A stretch of DNA of 64,000 nt from Bicyclus anynana (Eukaryota > Arthropoda > Insecta > Lepidoptera > Nymphalidae), in assembly GCF_947172395.1 (NCBI RefSeq), contig NC_069097.1, positions 6,556,142-6,620,141 on the forward strand. Direction: 5' to 3'. This document shows, in pieces, positions 10,830-22,878 of the stretch (its first letter is position 1; the number at the start of each line of letters is the position of its first letter). The position numbers and the translations under genes are program-made. Below the pieces are notes generated by a model, which was not told the DNA's origin, ran no database searches, and worked only from the letters and a program-made list of their open reading frames with translations.

Positions 10830-11824
10830 AGTAATACTTGTTTTCTCTTTTCAGTTCATAACAGTTAAGCAGTCGGGTTTTTTGTTTTTGTAATAATATT
10901 ATTCTAAGTTTTTAAACATTTTGATATTTTAAGCGACATAATTAATTACAAAGATATGCTAAATATTGTACCTGAGTGTATATAGCCGCGTGTTTCAGAT
11001 ACTTAACCGTTGAGATGAAGTTACGCCGTACTATTCTTGTGGTAAATTTCCCAAGACCCAAACCCGAGAGGGCTAAGGGCTTATTAATCCTTAGAAATTC
11101 CAATGCCCCGCAGTTTGAAGAGACTTGAGGTAACAGCATAACACAAAAGGCCATCTATTATTTTAGGAGATCTCTCATCTTGACGGCATGAATAATTTCA
11201 TCAAAAGATGTAATTTTGTTTTGTTGCCTTGAATTTAGTTAGAAAACCCTAAATTATGCAAATACTGGGCAACCGTTAATTTATACGCAGTCCTTCTTTA
11301 AAACACTATTAAATTTTTATTAATCAATTATTTATGAAAGTTGTGCCCAAAATATTTTAACTACGGTTTTGAGGTACTTACCTAATGAGTAATGAAAATC
11401 TACCAATTACACACGCATAGTCAGAGATGTGTGTCTAGGATCGAATCGCAACGTCCCGTAAGAAAGCCCTAAGCTTCTGAGAAATCGAGCCTCCGTGGCT
11501 CGAAAAGCTAATCCGTTACAGAGTCAAATATTATTTACATTAAGCCCACCAACATGAAATGGAGTAGCTTATAGTGTTTTTCAGATAGCATGGGTACGGT
11601 GACAGTTCATTTCACTCTTGAAGTTTGCCGCGATTCACGATATTAGTACGTATTATGAACGTCATAAGGCAACTGTCACTGTATGACCGTATGACTGCCT
11701 CGTGTCGATTCCAGACGTGAAGACTTTACGACAAGCACGCTTCTCGTTCTAACTTAATCTCTTATCATACTTCAAATAAGATCTAACCAGGTGTAAAATG
11801 TTACGAAGACCAAACAAAAATGTT
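10830..11824. other. Gene-free stretch with small repeat pieces
   Basis: Shares TTTTCAGTTCAT followed by AAGCAGTCGGGTTTTTTGTT (10852-10888) with 17690-17725. A possible tRNA-like SINE remnant lies near 11430-11520 (AGGATCGAATCGCAA, GAGCCTCCGTGGCTCG). No gene was seen. Confidence 0.4.
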
Positions 11825-12086
11825 GCTGACCTCTGCCTTTCTATTCGGAGGGCGAAAGTTTGAATCTGCTCCTACAATGTTTTCAGTTATGTGTATTTTA
11901 AGAAATTAAATATAACGTGTCTTAAACAGTGAAGGATAAACATCGGGAGGAAACCTGCTTACCTGAGAATTTTCTTAATTGTCTACGTGTGTAAAGTCTG
12001 GGCCAGCGTGTTGGACTATTAGCCTAACCCCTCATTCTGAGAGGAGAGTCGTGCTTAACAGTGAGCGAATTGTTAATGATGATGAT
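11825..12086 (+). mobile_element. tRNA-derived SINE, family B, head-truncated
   Basis: Starts in GCTGACCTCTGCC, passes a diverged B box GTTTGAATCTGC and ends in the GTGAGCGAATTGTTAATGATG tail. Confidence 0.85.
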
Positions 12087-12089
12087 GGT

Positions 12090-13098
12090 GAAGTGTAAAA
12101 ATGTTGCGAACATTATTATTGGGTTGCTAAACATACATAAAAAAAAGACTCCTCCTTTTTTGAAGTCGGTTAAAACGAAGTCGAACCTTTGTATTCGATA
12201 CATTTTAATAAATATAAAATTACCTATCGCAAAAAAATACTAACACTGAATGAAAGAAATTCGAGTCTCCAATTTTTGATTGTTCGAAGCCGTATATAAT
12301 ACCGCTCCAAGGTGTTTTACTGATTGAGAGATACCCAATACTCGAACGAAGTAATTGGTTTTTCTTGCTGGCTATTTTTTGTAGTAATGTAGATGGTTTA
12401 CTATATGAAAACTCGAGTCAAAATTAACTGCGCACAAATTACCTATTTCTTCCAATAAGCGTGGGACTTAGTTTTGGGCATATTATATTGACTCACTTGG
12501 TCCGGCCACTGATTTTTTTATTTTATTAGCTCTGGTATTTGGCATTAACATATTGAAGTACTGGAAGAATGGTGACTTTGTATTAAATAGCATGATCGAG
12601 CTCCCACAAGGTAGTTTACGTCGATTGGTTTGTAGCTCGATGGCTTTCTCCAAAGCATGGTTTTTGATAGAGACTAGTGTCCGCAAAAAACACAGGTCAA
12701 AGGGCAGAATAGGTATCTACACAGAAATGACCAAAGCTTTAAATAGACGTCAGACAATGACCACAAAAACTCACATAACACCAACAAAACAAAATAAAGT
12801 TTACCACAAAAGTCTGCAATGCGCGGGATGTAGGCAGTGAAAAAAATCGAAACAATAACCATAGCTATTTCGATGCTTTTTTCGCTGAAAGAAAGTGCAG
12901 TGAGACAATGCGAATTCCAGAAAATTTTGTATTGGGAAGTCCTGGTCCTAAATCTCTCAAATCTCTCATCACTCGCCAAATGACTGACGTTTTTGAGCAC
13001 GCTCTCAGTTTTTCGACATAGTACCTATTATTCAAAAGAACTGAGATTTCCTCTGCAGTAATTCGGTTTTCTGTCATGAATATGAAACTAAACTTGTA
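12090..13098. other. Gene-free stretch
   Basis: Starts with an AAGACTCCTCCTTTTTTGAA-type terminal repeat piece (12148-12176, shared with 14145 and 33175). Overlapping frames of 60-108 codons on both strands show no domain, and the codon pattern is not gene-like. Confidence 0.4.
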
Positions 13099-13415
13099 TT
13101 ATCATCATCATCATCATTATCATCTTATATTCAGCTCACTCCTGAGCTCGAATCTCCTCTCAAAATGGAAGGGGTAAGGCCAATAGTCAACCACGCTGAC
13201 CCAAAACGGATTGGCAGACTTCACACAGCAGAGAATCGAGAAAATTCTCTAGAATGCAGGTTTCCTCACGATGTTTTTCCTCCACTGTTTTAAGTGATAT
13301 TTAATTTCTTAAAATGCACACAACAGAAAAGTTGGAGATGCCAACCCCGGACCAGATTCGAACACACACCCTCCGGAATTGGAGACAGAGGTCATATCCA
13401 CTGGGCTATCACAGT
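13099..13415 (-). mobile_element. tRNA-derived SINE, family B, near full length
   Basis: ATC triplets (13099-13120) at the tail end, body CACTCCTGAGCTCGAATCTC, B box on the minus strand GTTCGAATCTGG, A box region GATAGCCCAGTGGATATGAC. Confidence 0.88.
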
Positions 13416-13849
13416 TTCTTGTATAAACTTGTATATCAATGCGTAATACTTTTGAAAGTAACGTAAAACACGCTTTCAGTACTTCGCGTGAATATAATGA
13501 GGTAACACAGAAACTCAATTATCTTTGTTAAATAAGATATTTGTAGTATAATATAGTGCAAACGTTGGATTGAAGCAACAAAGAAATATTTATACATATA
13601 TTTCAAACACATCATTGTCTGCTAACACATATGCTAGTTTTATGGATAGTAAAATGGGAACTGCGAAGTTATATATCTTTTACGATCTAGCCCTGACTTT
13701 GTTGCCATTTTAATTAAAATCCCTTACGAAATACTACTCTTACAGTAATACTACTATTCTTACAGTAATTTGGATTAACTAATTTGAATTAAAGCATACG
13801 ATGTATGAACTTTTCAAAATATCCTTCTCAAAAATTTTAATAAAAAAAT

Positions 13850-14170
13850 ACGACCGACTTCAAAATTATAAAAACGTTTTTACTAAATTAAAATGCGAAA
13901 AATGACATCGTATGCTACCTTCTCAGTTTGCTCCGTGCGATCAGTTTGAAGGCGATACCCTATAATGTTTGAAAATTCCCCTCCATTTCTCTAAGATTTC
14001 ATCATCAGATCCTGACATGATTATTATGGGACCAACTGGAAAGCATTCTCTCTTAAATAAAAAAATAATTTTTCAAATCGGTTTTGCGACTTTGAGTAAT
14101 CGGTGAACATACATATAAAAAAGAAGATTCCGACAAATTGATAACCTTCTCCTTTTTTTGAAGTCGGCTA
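13850..14170. mobile_element. Foldback element with CGACTTCAAAA termini
   Basis: Left end CGACCGACTTCAAAATTATA, right end CTCCTTTTTTTGAAGTCGGC, inverted to each other. The interior contains TGACATCGTATGCTACCTTC, shared in part with 25750-25770. No coding capacity. Confidence 0.65.
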
Positions 14171-14669
14171 TGAAGATTCGTAAATATTAGTATAGTACTC
14201 GTAATTCATAACAATTCAGAAAGAAAATCATACATCAATCACTTTCTTTCATGACTAATTCAAGACACGTTCTCTGATATAAAAGTTTAGTTAAATTCAT
14301 GAAATAAAATGTTGGACTAAAAATCTTTAATTTCAAAATACTGTGCTGAAAACAAGTCTTACGTGTACAATATTATTATTTTATCCTCTAAAGGCACATC
14401 ATAATATTTTGTAAATGTTTACAGTTATAAAAGTAAAGTCCAACAAGCAGAGCAAACTTGTATTCTCATGTGACATTTAAAAAGGCCTGAAGTTCAGGGC
14501 CGACGAGAATTGTAACGTAAAATCGTAGACTCATAGCAAAGACCATAGAGATACTGGAAGTGTTTTTTTTTAAATAACATTTGTTAGCACAGTAAGATTT
14601 TTTTACTTTTACATTTGAGATGATGGTAAGGGTAGATGTGGCTTGTTTCAAAGATATTTAAGTTAATTA

Positions 14670-14903
14670 AAATTCATCATCATCATCATATCAGCCGATG
14701 GACGTCCACTGCAGGACATAGGCCTTTTGTAGGGACTTCCAAACATCACGATTCTGAGCCACCTGCATCCAGCGAATCCCTGCGACTTGCTTGATGTCGT
14801 CAGTCCACCTGGTGGGGGGTCGGCCAACACACCGCATAGCAGTGCGGGGTCGCCATTCTAGCACTTTGGGACCCCAACGTCCATCGGCTCTTCGATTCGA
14901 TTA
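14670..14903 (-). mobile_element. RTE-type LINE 3' end
   Basis: On the minus strand the sequence reads the C terminus of an endonuclease-reverse transcriptase (motif GRPPTRWTDDI, then WTSIG and stop), then an ATG-repeat tail (ATC triplets at 14673-14690). Family knowledge: RTE elements are usually strongly 5' truncated. Confidence 0.8.
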
Positions 14904-15582
14904 ATTAAAATTACTCAAAAGTAAATTACAGACTCTAGACAAACTATTTATATGAGAAGTATGAGAAAATATGTTTTTTTTTGACCGAGACATTAAAGAC
15001 ACACTACATTGGGGTAATTATAATTTTTGTAGCAATACTATATTTTCTTAGTTCTTTGACGAAGATATAAAATTATTTGTTTATGGGAAGTTTATACATT
15101 CAGTACTTTCATACCGCAGTTTTAAAAAATGTTGTAAATGAAATGTTTCCAAGTCTTAATTTTCAAAGTTGAGCCTACTTTACACAATATTTTTGTTTCA
15201 AATGTTTTTAAAATAAGTACTGTGTTAAAATAGGATGTAGTCCATATATATTTCTTTATTTTTTGGCACTAACTTCAAAAATTCATAAGATAGACATATC
15301 AAGGTAATAATGCCACGTTTAGTTAATCTGTATCTATGGACACTTTAGCCTATCGGAATTTATTTATGAACCATTTACGCTATCAGGATACTGTTGAAGT
15401 GCAATTTAACTTAGCCATCGTGCACTGTGTATGCAATTTAGTATAATAACAATCAATTTCCTATGTAAAGAGCAACCAGTGTTTGAATTACCTTAATCCT
15501 GGTACTAAAAATAGTGTGTGATTTTGATCTAAATAACAACAATTAAATTAAAACAACAGTATACGAATATTTATCGTCCTCG

Positions 15583-15584
<2 letters not shown>

Positions 15585-15620
<36 letters not shown>

Positions 15621-15621
15621 T
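15585..15621. repeat. (ATC)n microsatellite
   Basis: Eleven or so CAT/ATC triplets, immediately before a truncated SINE. Probably derived from the ATG-rich tail of another SINE or LINE copy. Confidence 0.9.
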
Positions 15622-15645
15622 TGTTTCGTGTCGCGGAGTATACGT

Positions 15646-15820
15646 AAACGATGAAGGAAAAACATCGTGAGGAAAAAGAGAAATTTCTTAATTATCTGCG
15701 TGTGTGAAGTCTGCCAATCCGCATTGGGCCAGCGTGGTGGACTATTGGCCTAACCCCTATCAATCTGAAAGGAGACTCGAGCTCAGCAGTGAGCCGAATA
15801 TGGGTTGATAATGATGATGA
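15646..15820 (+). mobile_element. tRNA-derived SINE, family B, tail half
   Basis: Begins AACGATGAAGGAAAAACATC and ends GAGCCGAATATGGGTTGATA plus ATGATGATGA; 5' truncated. Confidence 0.85.
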
Positions 15821-16555
15821 GGAACAGAAACCCCAAGACCTAGGTATTTGTAATAAACTAAGATTACATGTCAATTGCGCCAAATCACAAAAATCCATAT
15901 CTACAATAGTTTCCATTCGCTAGACACAAGCTCAGACCAAACTGTCAATAGAACGACACTGGCCGGCCTGATTTTTGCTGCAAAAATCAGAACAGTTTGT
16001 GAATTTCCAACAATTTCCGTATTGAGATTTTTGTAAAATACAAAGAAGCTCTCATACTTTTTTCTTATGACATAGGTCTTAAGTCTTTAAGTCTTTAATG
16101 ATATATAATATTGACTGAACATATTTCGCAGTAGTTCTTTAATAACAGTGAATAAAGGATTTGTTATTTTCGGCAAATTATGAGGAGGAGAGGCAATGGC
16201 ATCCAGACCAAAAGGAAAACCATCTTTCACCTTTACTTCGAAATTAACCATTCGAAAAGTCAGATTCCGATTCCGAAATGTTCAATTGTAAAAATTGGAC
16301 TGCACTTAATTGATCACAATATGGATTTTTTGTGGAAACAAATTGTAAACAATCTAACTTTTATTATTTGCTTGAAGCGCATTCCGTAAACACACCAGCT
16401 GTCAGATAGGTCACGAACCGAAAATCATAAACTACTGGCAGTCATGCGAGAATGAATAACTTCAGTGATATTTGTTATTAAGATAGGCTCGAGTGAGTTT
16501 TTTGTTAGCAAACAAACGACGACTCTTTACGAAGCAAATGCTTTCTCGTACCATC
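15821..16555. other. Gene-free stretch
   Basis: AT-rich; a 69-codon frame at 16180-16389 has no recognisable motif. Nothing else supported. Confidence 0.4.
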
Positions 16556-16870
16556 ATCATTATCAGCCTATCCTGCCTTGAAGCCAGGCTTCCCTATAGG
16601 AGAGGGAAAAAAATATCGGGATCCAATGCGAGTTGTCGTGCTTAAGGAGGTTAGTACCAATCAGACTAAGCAATTGCAAACCTGATCTACACGTGGTGAA
16701 CCCTGTGGACCAGACTCTGGCGACCGACAAATGGCGGTATAACCATTCTAAATTGGCTGGATTTTTGTCAATGGCACAGATCTTGCTAGACGGGAAAAAT
16801 CTGCCCCTGATGACCAACCCACGCGTCCATGTAAACGTTTTGCCCAATAACGCACGGGTGACTCAGATGG
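16556..16870 (-). mobile_element. Probable LINE 3' end fragment
   Basis: ATCATCATTATCAGCCTATC and TTCCCTATAGGAGAGGG resemble RTE-type 3' tails on the minus strand (compare the plus-strand tail at 37441-37555). The remainder to ~16870 is more GC-rich than its surroundings but not assigned. Confidence 0.4.
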
Positions 16871-18006
16871 ATGCGTTAACAAAGATAAATTTGTTAAATT
16901 TTATTTAAAAAAGTCTATTTAAAAGCTCAAATAACTAATGAATGTTTGCATGCAATGCATATTATAAACAAGTTTGAACATACACATATAAATCGGTATG
17001 CTAACAATTCGAAATAATTAAATTTTCCTACATTCCTTATGCACAGGCTAAAAGCAAATTATTTATACCGTGAAATTTAATAAGCTTTAGGGTATGTAGT
17101 TTCATAGTTGCCGTATAAAATATGCCAGCTAACTCATAATTTACTAACATTAATATGTATTTTATTAACTTAGAATTTAGGTCGGTATTTATTTCTTTTT
17201 ATAAGTATCCAATTTATTTACTGTAAGTAGGTTTTTTTTTTAATACGGAATACACACTATGTACCTATATATATGTATATATATATGTTCAAGATTTCAT
17301 TGAAAGAGATGCATTTTAGAATTTAATAACGAAATTTAATATTTAAAAATAAAAGTTTTTTGTGGTACTACACTACACTTCCTGACCTTAGGTATAGGCA
17401 CAGTGCTTAGTGAAAATGGCTCAGATAATAAGACCTTCCTATCTACCTCCCTATCCAAAAGATGAACCTGTCTATCGTAAATATGTACCTAACTATCCTA
17501 AAAACAAGTATCACAATATCTATACGAGTATAAAGATCTGACTAAATTATTTGTAGTGCTGTGGGCGGGGACAAATAATACCTTCTTAAGGGCAAATAAT
17601 TAAATACCAATATTTGTCACCGCATGCGGCAACATAAATAATTTTGTCAGATATTTATATAGATGTTGTGATATTTGTTTTTCTCTTTTCAGTTCATTAC
17701 GCTTAAGCAGTCGGGTTTTTTGTTTTTATATCTAATAATATATTTTCTACTAGATTACTCCTTTAAAATCTTAGCCGAAATAATAACAGGGAAAATAAAC
17801 TTGAATATCAAATGTTCTGTTATCAGTGACAGTTTTCACTAGGGATTTGACATTATATTATTGTCGTATTTTGACTGAATGTGCCAAGTTAGTGTCAAAT
17901 CCTTATTAAAAATGTCGCCTGACACTGATAATGCAATGAATGTTATGTCAAAGGGATACAAATTATTGCCCACCACAAGTAATTTAACTGATTAGGCAAA
18001 CATTTT
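16871..18006. other. Gene-free stretch with TA-rich microsatellite
   Basis: TATATATATGTATATATATA near 17266-17288 and long AT-rich DNA. No gene. Diverged short matches to other repeats (AAGCAGTCGGGTTTTTTGTT near 17705) are present. Confidence 0.4.
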
Positions 18007-18341
18007 GACGGTCTCCGTGGCGCAGTGGTATGCGCGGTGGATTTACAAGACGGAGGTCCTGGGTTCGATCCCTGGCTGGGCAGATTGAGATTTTCTTAAT
18101 TTGTCCAGGTCTGGCTGGTGGGAGGCTTCGGCCGTGGCTAGTTACCACCCTACCGGCAAAGACGTACCGCCAAGCGATTTAGCGTTCCGGTACGATGCCG
18201 TGTAGAAACCGAAAGGGGTGTGGATTTTCATCCTCCTCGTAACAAGTTAGCCCGCTTCCATCTTAGACTGCATCATCACTTACCATCAGGTGAGATTGTA
18301 GTCAAGGGCTAACTTGTAAAGAATAATAAAAAAGAAAAAAA
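18007..18341 (+). mobile_element. tRNA-derived SINE, family A, full length
   Basis: Head GACGGTCTCCGTGGCGCAG (A box), GGGTTCGATCCCTGGC (B box), body GGGAGGCTTCGGCCGTGGCT, tail GGGCTAACTTGTAAAGAATA then A-rich. It has a pol III internal promoter by sequence. Confidence 0.92.
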
Positions 18342-19376
18342 ACATAGATTTCTTTGAAAATTGGCCTCATGAGTTCTCCTTAATTGCCCTATTTTAAAGC
18401 TAATTTTCTGCTCCGTATAAAAGACGTAAAATTTCGACCCGAGTTTGTATGAAGACAGGGTTTCCTCTTTAGATTGTAATCTATTTCCATGTTTCTGCCA
18501 AAGATTAATCATTAATAGACAGGTGGATCGCAAGGAACATGACGGTGTCATACCCGTCACATATACAAAATTCGAAAACGAATACTTAAATTCTCGAGTC
18601 AGTACGACACGAAGCGTCGTCGTCGCATCAGTAATTTTCAATATTATTCAAGAAAAATGGCGGCTGTTTTTAAATATTTTAAAAACTGTTCACAAAAATC
18701 AAAGAAATAAGATGGAGTATTCTTTTTATTAGTAATTATTATATTAATTTACGTAATTGTTGTTAGTGTTAAATTTTAAAACACAAATTATGTAAAAGGT
18801 TTGTATATACTGATGTCAAGGAGACGCGTGATGTTTTTTATGCGTTTCAGCGGCTTCACCACGCTGCTTGTAAAGACTCACTCTGTATGATCTTTACTCT
18901 GTGCAAAGATGTATGTTTCTGCATTCAAAATTTCAACGAAACCGGTGCAGCGTAAAGTACCGACATAGAAACTTTCCCCTTTAAAACATTAGTGTGATTG
19001 GTGTTTAATCTACGAAAGCCAACTGTGTTAATAAGAAAAAAGCCCCCAACCGAAAATGTAATCAGTCTTTCCAACTACGATTACATTAATGGACTCGCAC
19101 TGCCGTAAAACAAATTTAAAAATATCCTGCATGCCGCAAAAGTATTTTAACTGAAGTTACGCGCTTTCAGAATTTCGTAATTACTCATTGTGATTAAAAA
19201 TTTTCCCGTCCCGTCAAGCCATCAAGCTCGACACAGAAATTCCATTATGTAATGCATTGGCAGCCATTGTATTGGAAGTTATTAATGTTTGCTTCTTTGA
19301 TTTTTCAGAGGGTCTTATTTATCAGAGAACTAATAATACGCCCCGGCTTTCGACGGGCGGCACAGCATAAATGTTT
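18342..19376. other. Gene-free stretch
   Basis: Contains frames of 95-110 codons on opposite strands (18309-18732) without domains; one overlaps the SINE tail, which argues against coding. No other repeat was recognised. Confidence 0.4.
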
Positions 19377-19626
19377 TTGACGTGACGTCTTATAATTCGA
19401 TGGAGCTGGATGCACACTCGAAAAATGATGACGTCATGCGTCGCTCCCTCGCTCTAGGGTTGCTAACTTTTTTTACAAGAAATAAAGTATATTCTGGTTT
19501 ATGAAGATTTTTAAACAGTATTTTAGATAAACAAACATTTTTTTTTTTAATGCAACCATTCCATCAGTATTTTCTTATGATGTTGTAACGTTCAACTATC
19601 AGTAAACCGATTTTACAGACAACCGT
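19377..19626 (+). repeat. Unclassified 250-bp dispersed repeat, copy 2 of 3
   Basis: Same block order as 3232-3486: TTGACGTGACGTCTTATAAT, GATGACGTCATGCGTCGC, AGGGTTGCTAACTTTTTTTA, ACCATTCCATCAGTATTTTC, ending ATTTTACAGACAACCG. Confidence 0.7.
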
Positions 19627-19657
19627 TTTTTATGAGCATAACAGAAATAGCAGCGTC

Positions 19658-20097
19658 AGATCATCATCATCATTAACAATCTATATTCGGCTCACTGTTG
19701 AGCTAGAGCCTCCCCACAATATGGGACGGTTAGGCCTTAGTCCTCCACACTAGCGGGTTGGCAGACTTGACACACGTAGAGAATTAAGAGAATTCTCAGT
19801 TAAGCAGGCTTCCTCACGTTTTTCTTTATTAAAATCATAAATTCAAATATAAAATTAATTTATTTCAATTAGGCTTACTTTACGAGCACTTCTGAAACGT
19901 CAAGTTATGTCATGATTTAATTTAATGGTGGTAAGTAAAGTTGAAAACTTAAAATTAAAGCTACGAGGGTCCCAAACGCGTCTTGGTCCGAAAATGCACA
20001 TAACTGAAAAGTCAGAGGTGCATGACCCTGACCGGATTCGAACCTACGCCCTCCGCATCGTCGAAGGCAGATGTCATATCCACTGGGCTATTGGCGT
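19658..20097 (-). mobile_element. tRNA-derived SINE, family B, split by a LINE-tail insertion
   Basis: The SINE tail half is at 19658-19827 and its head half at 19993-20097 (B box on the minus strand GGTTCGAATCCGG). Between them, 19835-19992 is a LINE 3'-end fragment of the AATAAATGAATTT type (copy also at 63160-63325). The two halves are collinear, so the LINE piece landed in an existing SINE. Confidence 0.75.
19835..19992 (-). mobile_element. Non-LTR retrotransposon 3' fragment inserted in a SINE
   Basis: Shares TTTATTTCAATTAGGCTTA, AAACGTCAAGTTATGTCATG and CGAGGGTCCCAAACGCGTCT with 63160-63325. Confidence 0.7.
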
Positions 20098-20169
20098 AAC
20101 CCTTCTCATTCTGAGAGGAGACTCGAGCTCAGCAGTGAGCCGAATATGGGTTAGTAATGATGATGATGG
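20098..20169 (+). mobile_element. tRNA-derived SINE, family B, tail piece
   Basis: TAACCCTTCTCATTCTGAGA to TGAGCCGAATATGGGTTAGT plus ATGATGATG; opposite orientation to the SINE head directly to its left. Confidence 0.8.
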
Positions 20170-20483
20170 AATTGACTTGAATTGGGAATCAAACCTAGGA
20201 CCTTCCTGTTTACTCAACCTCATTAAAATATTCCTATTCGTGGACTATGTTTATAACTAAAGTAAGTGTATATACATATCCCTGTAAAGTTTAATTAGTA
20301 GAACGAAAAGAAATTGCTTTAATTTTGAAATTGCTGCTACTGTCTATATACAGCGCTCGGTTGAAACTAAAGTGCTGAATATAATTTCCCAATACAGAAA
20401 TGGAGACAGTTAAATGAAAATCTTAATCAAGTCCAATTTTACTCAACAAGTTTGTTTGAGTAAAGGGGAATGTCTATCCCCGG

Positions 20484-20527
20484 CCCAGACCTACCCTAAA
20501 TAGCCGGGTATTTAGGGTAGGTCTGGG
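20484..20527. repeat. Perfect 19-bp hairpin
   Basis: CCCAGACCTACCCTAAATA (20484-20502), six-base loop GCCGGG, then the exact inverse (20509-20527). Confidence 0.9.
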
Positions 20528-20550
20528 TATATCTAAAAAAAATCTATCTT

Positions 20551-20733
20551 ATCTATACCAATATTATAAAGCTGAAGAGGTTGTTTGTTTGAACGCTCTA
20601 ATCTCAGGAACTACTGATCCGATTTGAAAAATTATTTCAGTGTTAGATAGCCCATTTATCGAGGAAGCTATAAATTATTTCCCTATTCCTACGGGAAACC
20701 CACGCGGGTGAAACCGCACGGCGTCAGATAGTC
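20551..20733 (+). mobile_element. Helitron-like non-autonomous element, family 1
   Basis: Start TCTATACCAATATTATAAAG, interior ATCTCAGGAACTACTGATCC and GTTAGATAGCCCATTTATCG, end CGCGGGTGAAACCGCACGGC then GTCAGATAGT. Confidence 0.75.
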
Positions 20734-20989
20734 AAAAATAAAAATTGCTACAACGACATTTTTAATTCATCTTTAGTTTGTCCACAACGGGGATAAGCTA
20801 AGATCGTAGACCACACTACGACGCTTGAGTGCAATATTTTTTGAAGACTTATGATTGATTTGTTTGTTCGTTTTCTTGTTTGTTATGCGTTGGTAAAAGA
20901 AAAAAGAATACAAAACAAAATAATACAGATTCAAATGTTACTTCGCCACTTTGGTACACCGGCAAATAATTTGCCCTTGTAGGGTGATA

Positions 20990-21215
20990 AAAATTGCGCT
21001 GCCTTCCGATAAGCCACGGTAACGTTTGGTGTGGTGGTGGTGGTTGGTGGCAAGTGAAAGGACATAAGAGGAGAGGAAGGCCAAAGAAGAGATGGATTGT
21101 GTGAAAGAGGACATGTGTGTAAAAGTGGATGATGAGTTGACGAGTAATAGAGATAAATGGAAAAGATTGACATATTTTTCCGACCCCACTTAAGTGGGAT
21201 AAGGGTAAGGAGATG
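20990..21215 (+). mobile_element. RTE-type LINE 3' end with C-terminal RT remnant
   Basis: On the plus strand, 21045-21185 reads GHVKRRGGRPKKRWIDCVKE, then DKWKRLTYFSDPT, the usual C-terminal motif of lepidopteran endonuclease-reverse transcriptases, followed by GTGGGATAAGGGTAAGGAGA and ATGATGATG. Frames on the minus strand over this segment are shadows. Confidence 0.75.
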
Positions 21216-21546
21216 ATGATGTATGTATTTAAAACATAAGGCCTTATATACCTATAAGTACAGCTAATTATTCCTTTAAATCTGCTAGGGCGGTAAAATG
21301 CCAGAGTAGGTATACTAAAACTCATTACGGGCTAGAGACGAAACCGTAAAGCTAAGAACTTAATTAACGTCCTGTAGGGGTTTACTCAACATTTATTTGA
21401 CCATGAATTTGGATGGCGACCATAAAAATAAACAATAAAAAGCACCAGGTATACGTACCTAACCGGTCACGCGTCGCGTAACAAGAATATAAATTTCGTA
21501 AAATATTTTCTGTCTGAGCTTTTTCATAAATATACCGTACGAACTA

Positions 21547-21572
21547 TACGTATACGTACGTACGTATACGTA
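21547..21572. repeat. Perfect 26-bp palindrome without loop
   Basis: TACGTATACGTAC followed by its exact inverse complement; a TACG/TATACG low-complexity palindrome. Confidence 0.9.
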
Positions 21573-21835
21573 CCGAAAATAAAACTATTGATGTTTTATA
21601 TTGAACTAGCAAACGTCCGCGAATACGTCTACGAGGAAAACCTTGATTGCAACTTTAAATAACTTCTCTTACATTAACTTTTGTAACACGTTTTGTACAC
21701 TATTTTAGCAGACTCAGAGGTGATTACAAAAATAAGAAAACTAATGTCGAACAAAGGTTTCACAACATTTGTCAGGATAACTTAATTAACAAATCAAACT
21801 GTAACTGTAAAAAATAAGACCCTAGAATGGCAGAG

Positions 21836-22044
21836 AATGACCTTGGGTGAAGTCATGCACTTGTGAACGATTTGTGTAGGGTTAAAGGCGCCTTTGACAG
21901 ATATCTAACACTCCCCTTTTCCACTCAAGTCACTCTCTCCGCCTATCCCAAGAGACCCTTATAGAATTACACAACAAGAGATGTGGACGGCTCGAGCACA
22001 CTGAAGCCGTCCGTACCGCAAGTCGTTGCAACGCGGCCATAACA
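21836..22044 (+). repeat. Dispersed repeat of unknown class, copy 1
   Basis: Shares GGTTAAAGGCGCCTTTGACA-like and CACTCCCCTTTTCCACTC-like blocks and a final GCAACGCGGCC-like block, in the same order, with 27495-27830, at lower identity. Confidence 0.45.
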
Positions 22045-22051
22045 GCTGTAT

Positions 22052-22240
22052 GTACAGAGCCTCAGTGGCTCAACGGTAAAGCGGTCAGACTCATCACCGA
22101 GGGGTGGTAGTTCCATCCCCGCCCCGTTGGTCTATTGTCGTACCAACTTCTAATACAGGCTTTCCCGATTAGTTGGAGGAGAATGGGAATATTTGTCATA
22201 TTTAAAAAAAAGATATGGCAAATATTCTTCAAAAAAATAT
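22052..22240 (+). mobile_element. tRNA-derived SINE, third family
   Basis: GAGCCTCAGTGGCTCAACGG (A box) and GGTGGTAGTTCCATCCCCGC (B box region) form a tRNA-like head; the body runs to TTCCCGATTAGTTGGAGGAG. A single clear copy in this window. Confidence 0.6.
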
Positions 22241-22878
22241 ATGGCTGCATTGTAGCAACGTAGGAACGATAAAATTACGGGCGCCTGATGGTTTAGTTTA
22301 TAAATAGTTTTCTTTTTATTCCAGTAGTAGGTGTAAAAACATGAAAGGATTCAAACTTCAAAGGGTTTTATAGAAATTGTTGGTAGGTAACAATTTTGTA
22401 AGCGAGTCCTTTTTCAAAAGCCTTCTTACAAAATAATGAAATTCTCTTAATAACTCAATAGAAATATTTGATACCATACATTTGTTATTTGAATAACATT
22501 TAATCGTCAGTCTATTTTTAGAAGTCCATGACCAGACCTAGGATCTTAGGAAAGAATAACTTTATATTGTTTGACAGTAACTACTACTATAAAATGGGAA
22601 TGACGAGTATCAGGTCCGTCTTATCTTACTCAAGAGAGCATGAATATGATACCTCCAAAAAAATAAAGTATTATTGGAAAAAAACTTAAAATTATTTAAT
22701 TACCTGACTCAGAAATCTTAACTAGTACATAGGACTTAGTCTGTAAATTAATCCAAAAATTTCTTAGAAGAAAAAAACCCAAAAATTTTTTAGAAGAAAG
22801 AAAATCTAAGATTAACTTATCCCGACTTAGGATTTGAACATAGGACATTGAAACCCGAAGCCACATATGCTAACCAAT

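Noticed and set aside
12483..13077. Frames of 67-108 codons on both strands
   Set aside because: Mutually overlapping on both strands with no domain; no splice-site pattern or conserved motif supports any of them.
15585..15621. Tandem ATC triplets, checked as a CRISPR-like or regulatory repeat
   Set aside because: Simple microsatellite next to a SINE; no spacers and no unit complexity.
18007..18090. tRNA-like segment (also at 30139, 39125 and elsewhere)
   Set aside because: A and B boxes are present, but each is followed by the same 230-bp body and A-rich tail, and the cloverleaf is degenerate. These are SINE heads, not tRNA genes.
20849..21325. 158-codon minus-strand frame and two overlapping ones
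   Set aside because: They are the antisense of an RTE LINE 3' end; the plus strand encodes the known reverse-transcriptase tail.
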